Below are positions 9,670 through 18,738 of a stretch of DNA of 64,000 bases, in pieces. The stretch covers positions 248,001 through 312,000 of the forward strand of contig NZ_WTYF01000004.1 in the NCBI RefSeq assembly GCF_009827315.1, in the 5' to 3' direction. The position numbers and the translations under genes are program-made. Numbering within the stretch: position 1 is the first letter of the stretch; every line of letters starts with the position of its first letter. The notes under the pieces are model-generated. The model was not told where the DNA came from, did no database searches, and saw only the letters and a program-made list of their open reading frames with translations. This stretch comes from Qipengyuania gaetbuli (GTDB lineage Bacteria > Pseudomonadota > Alphaproteobacteria > Sphingomonadales > Sphingomonadaceae).

Positions 9670-10476
9670 ATGGCACTGGACGAGCGGGACTGGCGGCGAG
9701 CACGGTTTGCGGGTCTCGAATCGTTCGGGATCGATCGGCGCCACGCGCTCGCGGGTGGTCTGGCAACTCTCTCTTTCGCGCTGCTGGGGTGCGAGTTGGC
9801 CGCTGCCAAGCCGGCGCAGCGCATGGCGGCTCGCGACTGGATCGAACGACAGGGAGAACTTGCCCGCGCGCTCAAGGGTGGCGAGATCGCCCCGGCGCAG
9901 TGGATGGCCGATGTCGAACAGCTTGCCTCGGAAATTGAAATTGCCGAACTTATGGCAACCGTCGATCAGGCAAGGATCACTGCCAATCCGGCCAGCGATA
10001 CGAACGATCCGCGCAAGCGAACGGTACGTTTTCTGGATGAACAAGGAGAGCCGCGTCGACTGGGATACGGCGCGGCCTTCTTCGATTTCGAACCGCACAA
10101 CGTGATCACACCGCACGGCCACCGACATATGGTCTCGTCCCATCTCGTCGTGGGCGGCAGCTTCAGGGTGCGCAACTTCGACCGGCTTCGCGATGAAGAG
10201 GGCGCGATGATCGTGCGCCCGACACGCGACTACGTCGCAGAAACCGGGCAATTGTCGGCAATGACCCCGGACCGCGACAATATCCACTGGTTCGTCCCGC
10301 AGGGTGGAAGTGCGCGCACCTTCGATGTGGTGATTTCCGGACTGGACCCGGGTGAAGACGACTATGAAATCGAGGCAATCGATCCAATCGGCGGGACTGT
10401 GCTGGAAGATGGCTCGATTCGTGCGCCCAAGATTGCCTTCGAAGCCGCCTCCGAAAAATATACCACTGCGCTCTGA
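9670..10476 (+). CDS. Putative exported cupin-like protein
   Basis: A 268-residue protein of unknown function. Residues 22-45 form a hydrophobic segment preceded by DRRHAL, resembling a signal or twin-arginine-like region, and contain LLGC, a possible lipobox; if used, the mature protein would be a lipoprotein. The C-terminal half contains a cupin-like metal site: TPHGHRHM with an H-x-H pattern, a glycine turn in VVGGSF, and a later NIHWF histidine at the place of the second cupin motif. It starts 6 bases after the ETF-QO stop and so is likely cotranscribed. A thiol- or small-molecule dioxygenase-like role is possible but unproven. Confidence 0.6.
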   Translation: MALDERDWRRARFAGLESFGIDRRHALAGGLATLSFALLGCELAAAKPAQRMAARDWIERQGELARALKGGEIAPAQWMADVEQLASEIEIAELMATVDQARITANPASDTNDPRKRTVRFLDEQGEPRRLGYGAAFFDFEPHNVITPHGHRHMVSSHLVVGGSFRVRNFDRLRDEEGAMIVRPTRDYVAETGQLSAMTPDRDNIHWFVPQGGSARTFDVVISGLDPGEDDYEIEAIDPIGGTVLEDGSIRAPKIAFEAASEKYTTAL

Positions 10477-10485
10477 CAGCTAACC

Positions 10486-11298
10486 GTGCCAACATCCGAA
10501 ACCGCCTACGCCAAGATCAACCTTGCGCTGCATGTCCGCAGGCGGCGCGAGGACGGCTATCATGAGCTGGAAACGCTGTTCGCTTTCGTCGATGCGGGCG
10601 ATGTGCTGACGGCTAGTCCAGCCGCGCAGGACAGCGTGCGGGTGGCGGGAGAATTCGCAGGCGGTCTCGAGGATCCGTTTGACAATCTTGTCGTCAAGGC
10701 GCTCGGCAAGCTGCCGCGCGCCGACGGTCTGGCGATCACGCTCGAGAAGAACTTGCCTGTCGCAGCCGGGCTGGGCGGGGGTTCGGCCGATGCGGGGGCC
10801 GTCTTCCGCATCGTTCGCGAGCGCTTCGGCCTGCCGGCGGACTGGCAGGCGCGCGCCGCCTCGCTCGGCGCGGATGTCCCGGCCTGCGTCGAAAGCCGGA
10901 CCTGCATCGGGCGCGGCACCGGCACGGAACTCGAACCAGCCGACGACAGTCTTGCGGGTACCCCCGTCCTGCTCGTGAACCCGCGCGTGCCGCTGTCCAC
11001 CGGACCGGTCTTCAAGGCGTGGAACGGCGTCGACCTCGGCCCGATGCCGGAAGGCGATGCGCGGACCGTGGCGACAGAGGGCCGCAACGACCTCGAAGGC
11101 CCGGCCATCGCGCTCTGCCCTCCTGTCGCCGGAGTCCTTGCCGCGCTGCGCGGAACTTCGCCCTTTCTCGCCCGTATGTCGGGTTCTGGCGCGACCTGTT
11201 TCGCGCTGTTCGACAACGAAGCAGCGCGGGACCGGGCCGCGGCATCCATCGCCGCCGACCAACCGGGCTGGTGGCAGATGCGGGGGAACCTCAGATGA
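10486..11298 (+). CDS. ispE: 4-diphosphocytidyl-2-C-methyl-D-erythritol kinase
   Basis: A 270-residue GHMP-family kinase of the non-mevalonate isoprenoid pathway, phosphorylating the 2-hydroxyl of CDP-methylerythritol in the cytoplasm. K10 lies in YAKINLAL, the GHMP ATP-binding loop is PVAAGLGGGSADAG (residues 91-104), and the third motif MSGSGATCFAL is near the C-terminus. The start is GTG, 10 bases after the preceding stop; homology begins immediately afterwards. The stop codon overlaps the next ATG as ATGA, so the downstream amidohydrolase is translationally coupled. Confidence 0.95.
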   Translation: MPTSETAYAKINLALHVRRRREDGYHELETLFAFVDAGDVLTASPAAQDSVRVAGEFAGGLEDPFDNLVVKALGKLPRADGLAITLEKNLPVAAGLGGGSADAGAVFRIVRERFGLPADWQARAASLGADVPACVESRTCIGRGTGTELEPADDSLAGTPVLLVNPRVPLSTGPVFKAWNGVDLGPMPEGDARTVATEGRNDLEGPAIALCPPVAGVLAALRGTSPFLARMSGSGATCFALFDNEAARDRAAASIAADQPGWWQMRGNLR

Positions 11299-12020
11299 TC
11301 GACGGCTTGCCGTACCGCCAGGTGGGGACGGACATGATGCGCCCGGGCGGCCTGATCTGCGTGGCCGACCACGCCTCCAACCATGTGCCTGCCGAAGTGG
11401 ACCTCGGTATCGACCGCAAGCTGCTGGACGATCACATCGCGCTCGACATCGGCGTCGAAGGCATCGCCGACCGGCTGGCCCGACGCCATGGCATCCCGGC
11501 CCATATCGCCACAGTCAGCCGCCTTGTGTGCGACTTCCACCGGACCGAGGACGATCCGGCCGCCGTCCCCACGTCGAGCGACGGGCACCTGGTGCCGGGC
11601 AATATCGGTGCCGACATCGAGAAGCGTCTCGACCTCTATCACCGCCCCTATCACCGCGCGCTGGAAGCGATGATCAAGGATGCCAAGCCGCGCATGATCG
11701 TGGCGCTCCACAGCTTCACGCCGAGCCTTGCGACCAGCGACGTGGAGCGTCCGTGGGAAGTCGCGCTGCTCTACAACAACGACGATCGCGCCGCGCTGCA
11801 CGCGATCCGACTGTTCGGCGAACAGGGCCTGACCGTGGGCGACAACCAGCCCTATTCGGGCAAGCAGCTGAACGCCACCATGGACCGCCACGCCGAAGCG
11901 CAGGGCATCCCCTATTGCACGGTCGAGATCCGGCAGGACCAGATCGCGACCGAGGCGGGGCAGGCGCGCTGGGCGATGCTGCTGGCCGACGTGATGGGCC
12001 GCGTCGCGCTCGAAGTCTAA
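11295..12020 (+). CDS. N-formylglutamate amidohydrolase
   Basis: A 241-residue member of the N-formylglutamate amidohydrolase family, metal-dependent deformylases best known from histidine degradation. The N-terminal CVADHASNHVP segment is typical of the family, and an ALHSFTP motif and the RHAEAQGIPYCTVEIRQD region follow. The ATG overlaps the ispE stop codon by four bases, so it is translationally coupled. No other histidine utilisation gene is near, and members of this family encoded in such settings may act on other N-formyl or N-acyl substrates. The family assignment is firm; the substrate is not. Confidence 0.85.
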   Translation: MIDGLPYRQVGTDMMRPGGLICVADHASNHVPAEVDLGIDRKLLDDHIALDIGVEGIADRLARRHGIPAHIATVSRLVCDFHRTEDDPAAVPTSSDGHLVPGNIGADIEKRLDLYHRPYHRALEAMIKDAKPRMIVALHSFTPSLATSDVERPWEVALLYNNDDRAALHAIRLFGEQGLTVGDNQPYSGKQLNATMDRHAEAQGIPYCTVEIRQDQIATEAGQARWAMLLADVMGRVALEV

Positions 12021-12112
12021 AGGCGAACTTGGGCTAGGCCGGACCAAACTAGCGTTAGCGAAGGCATTTCTCTCTGCTAGGCTCCGCGCCGCAAGCAACC
12101 AGAGAGCCAGCC

Positions 12113-13960
12113 ATGCCCGCCTACCGTTCCCGCACCACCACCCATGGCCGCAACATGGCCGGCGCCCGCGGCCTGTGGCGCGCCACGGGCATGAAGGACG
12201 AAGATTTCGGCAAGCCGATCATCGCGGTGGTCAACAGCTTCACCCAGTTCGTGCCGGGCCACGTCCACCTGAAGGATCTCGGCCAGCTGGTCGCACGCCA
12301 GATCGAGGCGGCAGGCGGCGTCGCCAAGGAATTCAACACCATTGCGGTCGATGACGGCATCGCGATGGGCCACGACGGGATGCTCTATTCGCTACCCAGC
12401 CGCGACCTGATCGCGGACAGCGTCGAATACATGGTCAACGCGCACTGCGCCGATGCGATGGTCTGCATCTCCAACTGCGACAAGATCACGCCCGGCATGC
12501 TGATGGCGGCCCTGCGGCTGAACGTTCCAGCAGTCTTCGTTTCCGGTGGCCCGATGGAAGCGGGCAAGGTCGTGGTGAAGGGCAAGGAGATTGCGCTCGA
12601 CCTCGTCGATGCGATGGTCGCTGCCGCCGACGAAGCCTATTCGGACGAGGAAGTGACCGCGATCGAGCAGAACGCGTGCCCGACCTGCGGTTCGTGCAGC
12701 GGGATGTTCACTGCCAATTCGATGAACTGCCTGACCGAGGCGTTGGGCCTTTCGCTGCCCGGCAACGGTTCGACGCTCGCGACCCATGCCGACCGCAAGG
12801 GCCTGTTCGAGCGGGCCGGTCGTCTCGCCGTGACGCTCGCGCGCCGATATTACGAAGAAGAGGACGAAAGCGTCCTGCCGCGCTCGATCGCCAGCTTCGA
12901 GGCGTTCGAGAACGCGATGAGCCTCGATATCGCCATGGGCGGGTCGACCAACACCGTGCTCCACCTGCTTGCTGCTGCGCATGAAGCCGGCGTCGACTTC
13001 ACCATGAAGGACATCGACCGGCTGAGCCGCCAGGTGCCGTGCCTGTCCAAGGTCGCACCCGCGAAGAGCGACGTCCACATGGAGGATGTTCACCGCGCAG
13101 GGGGGATCATGGCGATCCTCGGCGAACTGGAGAAGGCGGGGCTGCTCCACACCGCTCTGCCCACCGTGCACAGCCCGACCATGGGCGATGCGCTGGACGA
13201 TTGGGACATCGGCCGCACGCAGAACAACAAGGTGCGCGAGTTTTTCTCCGCGGCGCCCGGCGGCGTGCCGACACAGACTGCCTTCAGCCAGTCGCGCCGC
13301 TGGGAAGAGCTCGACCTCGACCGCGAAAACGGCGTGATCCGCAGCGCCGAACATGCTTTCAGCAAGGATGGCGGGCTGGCGGTACTGTACGGCAATATCG
13401 CCCGCGACGGCTGTATCGTGAAGACGGCGGGCGTGGACGAAAGCATCCTTGATTTCGCAGGGCCAGCCAAGGTCTTCGAGAGCCAGGACGATGCCGTTAC
13501 CGCCATCCTGACCGGGCAGGTGGTAGAAGGCGACGTGGTGGTCATCCGCTACGAAGGGCCGCGCGGCGGGCCGGGCATGCAGGAAATGCTCTACCCGACC
13601 AGCTATCTCAAATCGAAGGGCCTTGGCGCAGCCTGCGCCCTGCTGACCGACGGGCGGTTTTCGGGCGGCACTTCAGGCCTGTCGATCGGCCATGTCTCTC
13701 CCGAAGCCGCAGAACGCGGCGAGATCGGACTGGTGGAGGACGGGGACCTGATCGAGATCTCGATTCCCAACCGCACCATCAACCTTGCCGTATCAGATGA
13801 AACGCTCGCCGAGCGCCGCGCGGCGCAGGGCGCAAAGGGCTGGAAGCCTGCGAAGCCGCGCGACCGGCGGGTGTCGCCCGCGCTCGAAGCCTATGCGGCG
13901 ATGACCACCTCGGCAGCGCGCGGGGCGATCCGCGACGTCTCCCAGATCAGGAAGGACTGA
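12113..13960 (+). CDS. ilvD: Dihydroxy-acid dehydratase
   Basis: A 615-residue IlvD, dehydrating 2,3-dihydroxy-isovalerate or -methylvalerate in branched-chain amino acid synthesis. Iron-sulfur ligand cysteines appear in [12 protein letters not shown] and in [18 protein letters not shown], and the start [20 protein letters not shown] is diagnostic of the long (about 615 residue) type. [13 protein letters not shown] motif and the C-terminal [12 protein letters not shown] are also conserved. The 92-base upstream gap separates it from the amidohydrolase and must hold its promoter; I could not identify convincing -35/-10 elements. Confidence 0.97.
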   Translation: MPAYRSRTTTHGRNMAGARGLWRATGMKDEDFGKPIIAVVNSFTQFVPGHVHLKDLGQLVARQIEAAGGVAKEFNTIAVDDGIAMGHDGMLYSLPSRDLIADSVEYMVNAHCADAMVCISNCDKITPGMLMAALRLNVPAVFVSGGPMEAGKVVVKGKEIALDLVDAMVAAADEAYSDEEVTAIEQNACPTCGSCSGMFTANSMNCLTEALGLSLPGNGSTLATHADRKGLFERAGRLAVTLARRYYEEEDESVLPRSIASFEAFENAMSLDIAMGGSTNTVLHLLAAAHEAGVDFTMKDIDRLSRQVPCLSKVAPAKSDVHMEDVHRAGGIMAILGELEKAGLLHTALPTVHSPTMGDALDDWDIGRTQNNKVREFFSAAPGGVPTQTAFSQSRRWEELDLDRENGVIRSAEHAFSKDGGLAVLYGNIARDGCIVKTAGVDESILDFAGPAKVFESQDDAVTAILTGQVVEGDVVVIRYEGPRGGPGMQEMLYPTSYLKSKGLGAACALLTDGRFSGGTSGLSIGHVSPEAAERGEIGLVEDGDLIEISIPNRTINLAVSDETLAERRAAQGAKGWKPAKPRDRRVSPALEAYAAMTTSAARGAIRDVSQIRKD

Positions 13961-14006
13961 GGGCAAGCCGCTTGCATGAGCGCCGCCGAAGTGGCAGCGC
14001 GCCCCG

Positions 14007-14363
14007 ATGCACCGATTGCTTTGCCTGACCCCGCTCCTGCTGGCGAGCGCCTGCTCCGGAGAGCCTGAGGCGTCCCCGCAGGTGGCCGATCAGGGCGGCG
14101 AACCGGTCGAATGCGCGCTCGATGGGGCTGAAACGTTCGCGCCGGTGTGCTCGCTTCTTCCGTCTGCAGATGCGGAATCCCTAGCGCGGGTAATCCAGCA
14201 TCCCGACGGCGGCTTCCGCGTGTTCGAATATGGCGAGACCAATAGCGGCCTGCTCGCGCGCGATGGCGCCGACAGTTCGATCGAAACGGTCGATGGTGAC
14301 AAGGTCATCGTCTCTATCGGCAACGACCGCTACCGCTTCGATATGCCGGTGGCCGGTGACTGA
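14007..14363 (+). CDS. Small putative lipoprotein
   Basis: A 118-residue protein with an N-terminal lipoprotein signal: hydrophobic LLCLTPLLLASAC with a lipobox ending at C16, so it is probably acylated and held in a membrane facing the periplasm. The remainder has a Cys pair (ECALDGAETFAPVCSLL) that could form a disulfide, and no recognisable domain. Similar short lipoproteins appear commonly in Erythrobacteraceae next to housekeeping genes. Its last eight bases overlap the start of nnr, so it is cotranscribed with it. Function unknown. Confidence 0.7.
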   Translation: MHRLLCLTPLLLASACSGEPEASPQVADQGGEPVECALDGAETFAPVCSLLPSADAESLARVIQHPDGGFRVFEYGETNSGLLARDGADSSIETVDGDKVIVSIGNDRYRFDMPVAGD

Positions 14364-15741
14364 TCCCGTCCTCACGGTCGAGCAGATGCGCGCCGCAGAG
14401 CGTGCTGCAATGGACGCCGGGACCAGCGAATGGGAACTGATGCTCAGGGCGGGCGAGGGAGCGGCGCATTACGTCCACCGCGTCGCGGCAGGACGCGGTG
14501 CCTGCGTATTGTGCGGCCCGGGCAACAATGGCGGCGACGGATACGTCATTGCGGAAAGCCTGCGCCGACGCGGTTACGCGGTTTCGGTCATCGCGCCGCT
14601 CGAACCCGCAACCGACACCGCGCGAAAAGCGCGCTCGGAATTCCGCGGCGAGGTCGCCAGCGACGGTTCCCCAGAGGGCGCGGTCGTCGTCGACTGCCTG
14701 TTCGGCTACGGCCTTGCCCGACGGGTTGAGGGCAAATTTGCCGGATTACTTGAAGAACTAGCCTCAAGTGATTGTTTTAAAATAGCTATAGACGTTCCAA
14801 GTGGCGTCGAAAGCGACACGGGCAAAGCCTTGGGGCCGCTTCCTGACTACGACCTCACACTGGCCCTTGGCGCTTGGAAGCAGGCGCATTTCCTGATGCC
14901 GGTGATGGCAGCGATGGGTAGCAAGCGGCTGGTCCCGCTCAACCTGCCTCACGCGGGGCGAGTTGCGCGCTTGTCGGCGCGCCCCCGGCTCTCGGCGCCT
15001 CCGAAAGACAGCCACAAATACCGCCGCGGACTGGTGGCGGTCGTTGCGGGCGATATGCCGGGGGCGCCGCTGCTTTCCTGCGAGGCGGCGATGCGCGCCG
15101 GGGCAGGTTACGTGAAGCTCATGAGCGACCATTCGCATCCCGATGCGCCTGCGGAACTGGTGATCGAACAGGCCGATCTTTCCGAGAACCTCTCGGACGA
15201 ACGGATTTCCTCGGTTCTGGTCGGGCCGGGCCTCGGCCGCAGCGATGAGGCGCGCGGCAGGCTGTGCGCAGCGCTCGAAAGCGGAAAGCCCTGCGTGGTC
15301 GATGCCGACGCATTGCACCTGCTTGACCATGACGTCATCGAAGGCGTCGACACTTCGCGCATCGTCGTGACGCCGCACGAAGGCGAACTGGCGGCACTCT
15401 GCAAAAGCTTCGACGTCGAGGCGGACAACAAGCTGGACCGGGCGAGAAAACTGCACGACGTCACCGGCATGACCATCCTTGCCAAGGGCCCCGACACGAT
15501 CTGCGTGGGCGAGGGCAGTGCGGTATTCTTCGACGCGGGGTCCAGTTGGCTCTCGGTCGCAGGGTCGGGTGACGTCCTTGCAGGCATCATCGCCGCCCGC
15601 CTTGCAGGGCATGGCGAACCGGTGCGCGCCTGCGAGGAGGCGGTCTGGCTGCACCACGAGGCTGCGCGCCTGTCCGGTGCGGCATTCACGGCCGGAGAGC
15701 TGGCCAGTTCGGTCAACCGCGCCCTGGAGAACTTCCTTTGA
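14356..15741 (+). CDS. nnr: Bifunctional NAD(P)H-hydrate epimerase/dehydratase
   Basis: A 461-residue fused repair enzyme that rescues hydrated NAD(P)H. The N-terminal YjeF domain (about residues 1-200) has CGPGNNGGDGYVIAESL, which epimerises R- and S-NAD(P)HX; the C-terminal ribokinase-like domain (about 215-460) has LAKGPDTI and the AGSGDVLAGI motif of the ADP-dependent dehydratase. The GTG at 14356 lies inside the end of the preceding gene; a later ATG (residue 8) is possible. A short AT-rich stretch at 14761-14800 uses codons rare elsewhere in the window. The stop overlaps the next start as TTGA. Confidence 0.92.
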   Translation: MTDPVLTVEQMRAAERAAMDAGTSEWELMLRAGEGAAHYVHRVAAGRGACVLCGPGNNGGDGYVIAESLRRRGYAVSVIAPLEPATDTARKARSEFRGEVASDGSPEGAVVVDCLFGYGLARRVEGKFAGLLEELASSDCFKIAIDVPSGVESDTGKALGPLPDYDLTLALGAWKQAHFLMPVMAAMGSKRLVPLNLPHAGRVARLSARPRLSAPPKDSHKYRRGLVAVVAGDMPGAPLLSCEAAMRAGAGYVKLMSDHSHPDAPAELVIEQADLSENLSDERISSVLVGPGLGRSDEARGRLCAALESGKPCVVDADALHLLDHDVIEGVDTSRIVVTPHEGELAALCKSFDVEADNKLDRARKLHDVTGMTILAKGPDTICVGEGSAVFFDAGSSWLSVAGSGDVLAGIIAARLAGHGEPVRACEEAVWLHHEAARLSGAAFTAGELASSVNRALENFL

Positions 15742-16934
15742 CTGCACCCGAAACCATCCTGCGCATTGCCGCCAAGGGCGATGGCGTCACCGCGTCCGGC
15801 AGGCATTTTGCGGGCGCCGTCACCGGTGACGTCATCCTGCCCGACGGAACCATCGAAGCAGGGCCGCACCATGTCGCTCCTCCGTGCCGTCATTTCGGCA
15901 CGTGCGGTGGCTGCCAGTTGCAACACGCCGACGAAGAGGCGCTGCGCCAGTTCGTGACCGAAAGGGTTGTGAATGCCGCCGAGGGGCAGGAGGTCGCAGC
16001 CGCAGAAGTCTTGCCCACGCACCTGTCTCCGCCCGCGACCCGTCGCCGCGCGACCCTTCACGCCCTGCGCACTGCCAAGGGTGCCGCGATCGGGTTTCGC
16101 GAGGGACGCAGCAACCGCATCGTCGACATGCAGGAATGCCTGATCCTCGACCCGCCGCTGTTTGCGCTGGTTGCGCCGCTGCGCAAGCTGGTCGCCGCCC
16201 ACGCGGGGCGCGGGCCAGTGGACATTTCCCTGACGCTGGCGGACCAGGGCGTGGATTGTGCCATCACTGGCATCGAGACCGAAGGCCTTGCCGCGACCGA
16301 GGTGATGCTCGATTTCGCGCGCGACCATAGGCTTGCGCGCCTGTCGCTCGACCAGGGTTACGGTGCCGAGACCGTCTGGGAGCCGGAGCCTGCGACGATT
16401 ACGCTGGCCGGCGTGGCGGTTCCCTTGCCCCACGGCGCTTTCCTCCAGCCGACGCGCGATGGCGAGGCGGTCCTGCTTGCCGACGCGAAGGAATGGCTGG
16501 CGGAGAGTGCGACCATGGCCGACCTGTTCGCTGGTCTGGGCACCTTTGCCTTTGCGCTCGCAGGTCCGGCCAAGGTTCTGGCGGTGGAGGCGGCACGCGA
16601 TGCACATCTGGCCTGCAAGACGGCGGCTAATGCGCGCGGCATACCCGTCCATGCGATGCACCGCGACCTCTTCCGCAATCCGTTGCAGGCGGCCGAAATC
16701 TCGCGCTTTTCATCCATCTTGCTGGATCCGCCGCGTGCCGGCGCGCGCGAGCAGGTGGCACAGATCGCGGCAAGCGAAGTAAGCCGCGTCGCCTATGTCA
16801 GCTGCAATCCGTCGAGTTGGGCGCGCGATGCGAAGGCGTTGGTGGAGGCAGGCTTCAGGCTGGAGAAGCTGCGGCCCGTGGGCCAGTTTCGCTGGTCTAC
16901 CCACGTCGAGCTGACCAGCCTCTTCACCCGCTAG
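15738..16934 (+). CDS. RNA (uracil-C5-)-methyltransferase, TrmA/RlmD family
   Basis: A 398-residue class I SAM-dependent methyltransferase of the RumA/RlmD/TrmA family, making 5-methyluridine in 23S rRNA or tRNA. An N-terminal [4Fe-4S] cluster is indicated by C50, C56, C59 (CRHFGTCGGCQL) and C134 (MQECLI). The SAM motif is MADLFAGLGTFAFALA, and the C-terminal AYVSCNPSSWARD carries the catalytic nucleophile cysteine. The start is TTG sharing bases with the nnr stop. The gene ends in CTAG, the stop of the convergent hydrolase lying in the same four bases. The exact modified uridine cannot be predicted. Confidence 0.87.
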   Translation: MTAPETILRIAAKGDGVTASGRHFAGAVTGDVILPDGTIEAGPHHVAPPCRHFGTCGGCQLQHADEEALRQFVTERVVNAAEGQEVAAAEVLPTHLSPPATRRRATLHALRTAKGAAIGFREGRSNRIVDMQECLILDPPLFALVAPLRKLVAAHAGRGPVDISLTLADQGVDCAITGIETEGLAATEVMLDFARDHRLARLSLDQGYGAETVWEPEPATITLAGVAVPLPHGAFLQPTRDGEAVLLADAKEWLAESATMADLFAGLGTFAFALAGPAKVLAVEAARDAHLACKTAANARGIPVHAMHRDLFRNPLQAAEISRFSSILLDPPRAGAREQVAQIAASEVSRVAYVSCNPSSWARDAKALVEAGFRLEKLRPVGQFRWSTHVELTSLFTR

Positions 16935-17704
16935 GCGCGCAAGGCCTCCAGCAACTGACTTCGCAGCCAAGCGCGTGCGTCGAGTTCGGCATAGGCATGT
17001 CCGGCGCCCGGACACTGCCGGATGCGCTCGTCACTCGGCCAGTTGTCCGCAAAGGCCTGTGCGGTGCGGTCATTCTGGGCCAGCAGGAAACGCACCGGGC
17101 CATCGAACTGCCCGAGAGCCTCTTGCAACTCCTGCGCCAGCCTCGAAGGCCCGCTCTCGCCCTTCGCCGCTTGCTTCAGGCCTGCCTTGATCTTTCCGAG
17201 ATCGGTCTTGCCGGTGAGCAGGCGCCAGATCGCGCCGGGGTCGGCGAGTTTCGCGCGATAACGCGCCCGGGTCCGTGCAGGCGAGGGCAGCGGGCCGTCC
17301 TCTTCGTCGATCGCCCAGGGGTTGCTCAGGACCAGTGCATCGAAGCCGAGACCCTCGGTCAGCATGAGGGCAGAAGCGCCGTCGCAATTGCCGAAGCCGA
17401 CCACGCGGGTCATCTGCGGCACAAGCGCGCGGAATGAGCGCAGGGCTGCCGCGATGTCGGCGCGCGATTTGTCGAACCCGCGATCCTCGCCGTCGCTGTC
17501 GCCGATCCCCCGTCGGTCGAAGCGAAAGACCGGGAAACCGGCCGCAGCGATCTCCGACGCCAGTCGGGCCTGCCAGCCGAACGCCCCCGCGCGCGGCTCC
17601 TGTCCGCCCGTTACGATCAGCAGCCCCGTCGTGCCCGGCGCATTGTCCAGCGTACCGGCGAGGTTCAGTCCGTTGCAGTGGAAGGCAAGATGAAGCCGCT
17701 TCAC
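16931..17704 (-). CDS. Exosortase A system-associated hydrolase 1
   Basis: A 257-residue alpha/beta hydrolase of the type found only with exosortase A loci. The fold is seen in LLIVTGGQEPRAGAFG and FDRRGIGDSDG. The nucleophile elbow reads GFGNCDGAS, so a cysteine (C107) replaces the usual serine, as in dienelactone hydrolase; D212 (LAQND) and H236 (GAGHAYAE) complete a plausible Cys-Asp-His triad. The GTG start overlaps the stop of hydrolase 2 by four bases. It is the last gene of the leftward arm, with acetyltransferase, ACP and hydrolase 2 upstream. Its substrate is unknown; an acyl or peptidyl thioester linked to the ACP is one idea. Confidence 0.85.
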   Translation of the reverse strand: MKRLHLAFHCNGLNLAGTLDNAPGTTGLLIVTGGQEPRAGAFGWQARLASEIAAAGFPVFRFDRRGIGDSDGEDRGFDKSRADIAAALRSFRALVPQMTRVVGFGNCDGASALMLTEGLGFDALVLSNPWAIDEEDGPLPSPARTRARYRAKLADPGAIWRLLTGKTDLGKIKAGLKQAAKGESGPSRLAQELQEALGQFDGPVRFLLAQNDRTAQAFADNWPSDERIRQCPGAGHAYAELDARAWLRSQLLEALRA

Positions 17705-18378
17705 CGGGCGAGCTCCTGCGCGAGCAAGTCGGCCAAGGCTTGCGCCTGATCCGCGTCCTCGCCGATTTCGGCCCTCAGCCACAGTGGTGAACCGCCGATT
17801 TCCTCGTGATCCACGACCACTAGATCGCCGGTTTGCACTCCGGTGCCTTGTTCAAGCTCGCGGACCATTTCGCCCGACATGCTCCAGCCGGCGACGATAC
17901 CGCCATGCTCGCGTGCGTCTGCGATGACTTCTGCTGGCTGCCGCCCGACGCCTGTCTCCGCTTCGGACAGGCTCTGCGCGCGGGCCAGCGAGGTCAGGGC
18001 CCTTGCCGGCGCCTGCGGAGCGTAGAGCCATCCTTGAAGTTCCGTCGGAGCGATCGCCGCGCACGTTCGCACCGCCAGCACATGGGTTGCTCCGAAATGC
18101 CCCGCTGCTGCTTCTGCAGCCGTCCGCCACCCCGCGAGGGTCTGCTTGCCCAGTGGCGCAAGGCTTTCATTACAGCCCGGCAGGTCAGGCAGGACGCTGG
18201 CGATACCGCGCAGCGACAGGAGGCGCATGACCTCGCGCAATTGCCGGCGCAGCCTGTTGGCTTCTTCGAAAAGGGGAGGCAGCACGAGCAGGCGATTGCC
18301 GCTCTGAGCCTTGAAGACCAGGGCCATTTCCTCGCTGGTCCCACCTTCGGGCAGCGGGGCGGGCCAGGTTTCGTACAT
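17701..18378 (-). CDS. Exosortase A system-associated hydrolase 2-like protein
   Basis: A 225-residue divergent alpha/beta hydrolase-like protein. Its N-terminal region LLVLPPLFEEANRLRRQL followed by VLPDLPGCNESL matches the layout of exosortase-associated hydrolase 2, but the nucleophile region reads AVRTCAA (C106) with no G-x-S-x-G, and no catalytic histidine near the C-terminus is evident. It may be a non-catalytic or highly altered member. It lies between the ACP gene (11 bases) and hydrolase 1 (four-base overlap), so it belongs to one operon with them. Identification rests partly on context. Confidence 0.65.
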   Translation of the reverse strand: MYETWPAPLPEGGTSEEMALVFKAQSGNRLLVLPPLFEEANRLRRQLREVMRLLSLRGIASVLPDLPGCNESLAPLGKQTLAGWRTAAEAAAGHFGATHVLAVRTCAAIAPTELQGWLYAPQAPARALTSLARAQSLSEAETGVGRQPAEVIADAREHGGIVAGWSMSGEMVRELEQGTGVQTGDLVVVDHEEIGGSPLWLRAEIGEDADQAQALADLLAQELAR

Positions 18379-18389
18379 CGGGCGGGCGC

Positions 18390-18689
18390 TCAGCCTTCGA
18401 TGGTTTTCGCTTCGGCGAAAGCGAGGAGGCCGCCGTAGGTTTCGAGCATCTCGCCGTCGACATCGTCGTCTTCGATGATGATGTGGAGGCGGTCTTCCAT
18501 TTCGGTCAGCAGCGTTGCCACGGCCATGGAATCGAGTTCCGGCAGGTGTCCGAACAGGCCCGTGTCGCCGTCGAAACTCTCTACCCGCTCAGCATCGAGC
18601 GCGAGGACATCACTCAGGATCGCGCGCAGCGTCGCATCGATCGCGCTGCGGCTCGGTCCGGTCGGTTCGGCGGTGGCGGTTTCTGCCAT
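18390..18689 (-). CDS. Acyl carrier protein, exosortase A-associated
   Basis: A 99-residue carrier protein with the 4'-phosphopantetheine attachment motif LDSMAVATLL, the modified serine being S54. The domain spans about residues 15-95 and is strongly acidic, ending with an LLAFAEAKT helix. Carrier proteins of this kind accompany the AMP-forming ligase and PLP decarboxylase of exosortase A loci, so it probably holds the substrate that the ligase activates. I start at the ATG at 18689; an in-frame ATG further up would add 21 atypical residues that reach into the spacer toward the acetyltransferase gene. Confidence 0.82.
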   Translation of the reverse strand: MAETATAEPTGPSRSAIDATLRAILSDVLALDAERVESFDGDTGLFGHLPELDSMAVATLLTEMEDRLHIIIEDDDVDGEMLETYGGLLAFAEAKTIEG

Positions 18690-18738
18690 GCGTTTTACGG
18701 TGTCCCTGCTGAAAGCGGGTGCCGCCTTAGCCGCGTGG

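Noticed and set aside
7972-10287. A 771-codon open frame on the minus strand across the ETF-QO gene and the next gene
   Set aside because: It has no ribosome binding site or recognisable domain and is a shadow of the well-supported plus-strand genes, as expected at high GC.
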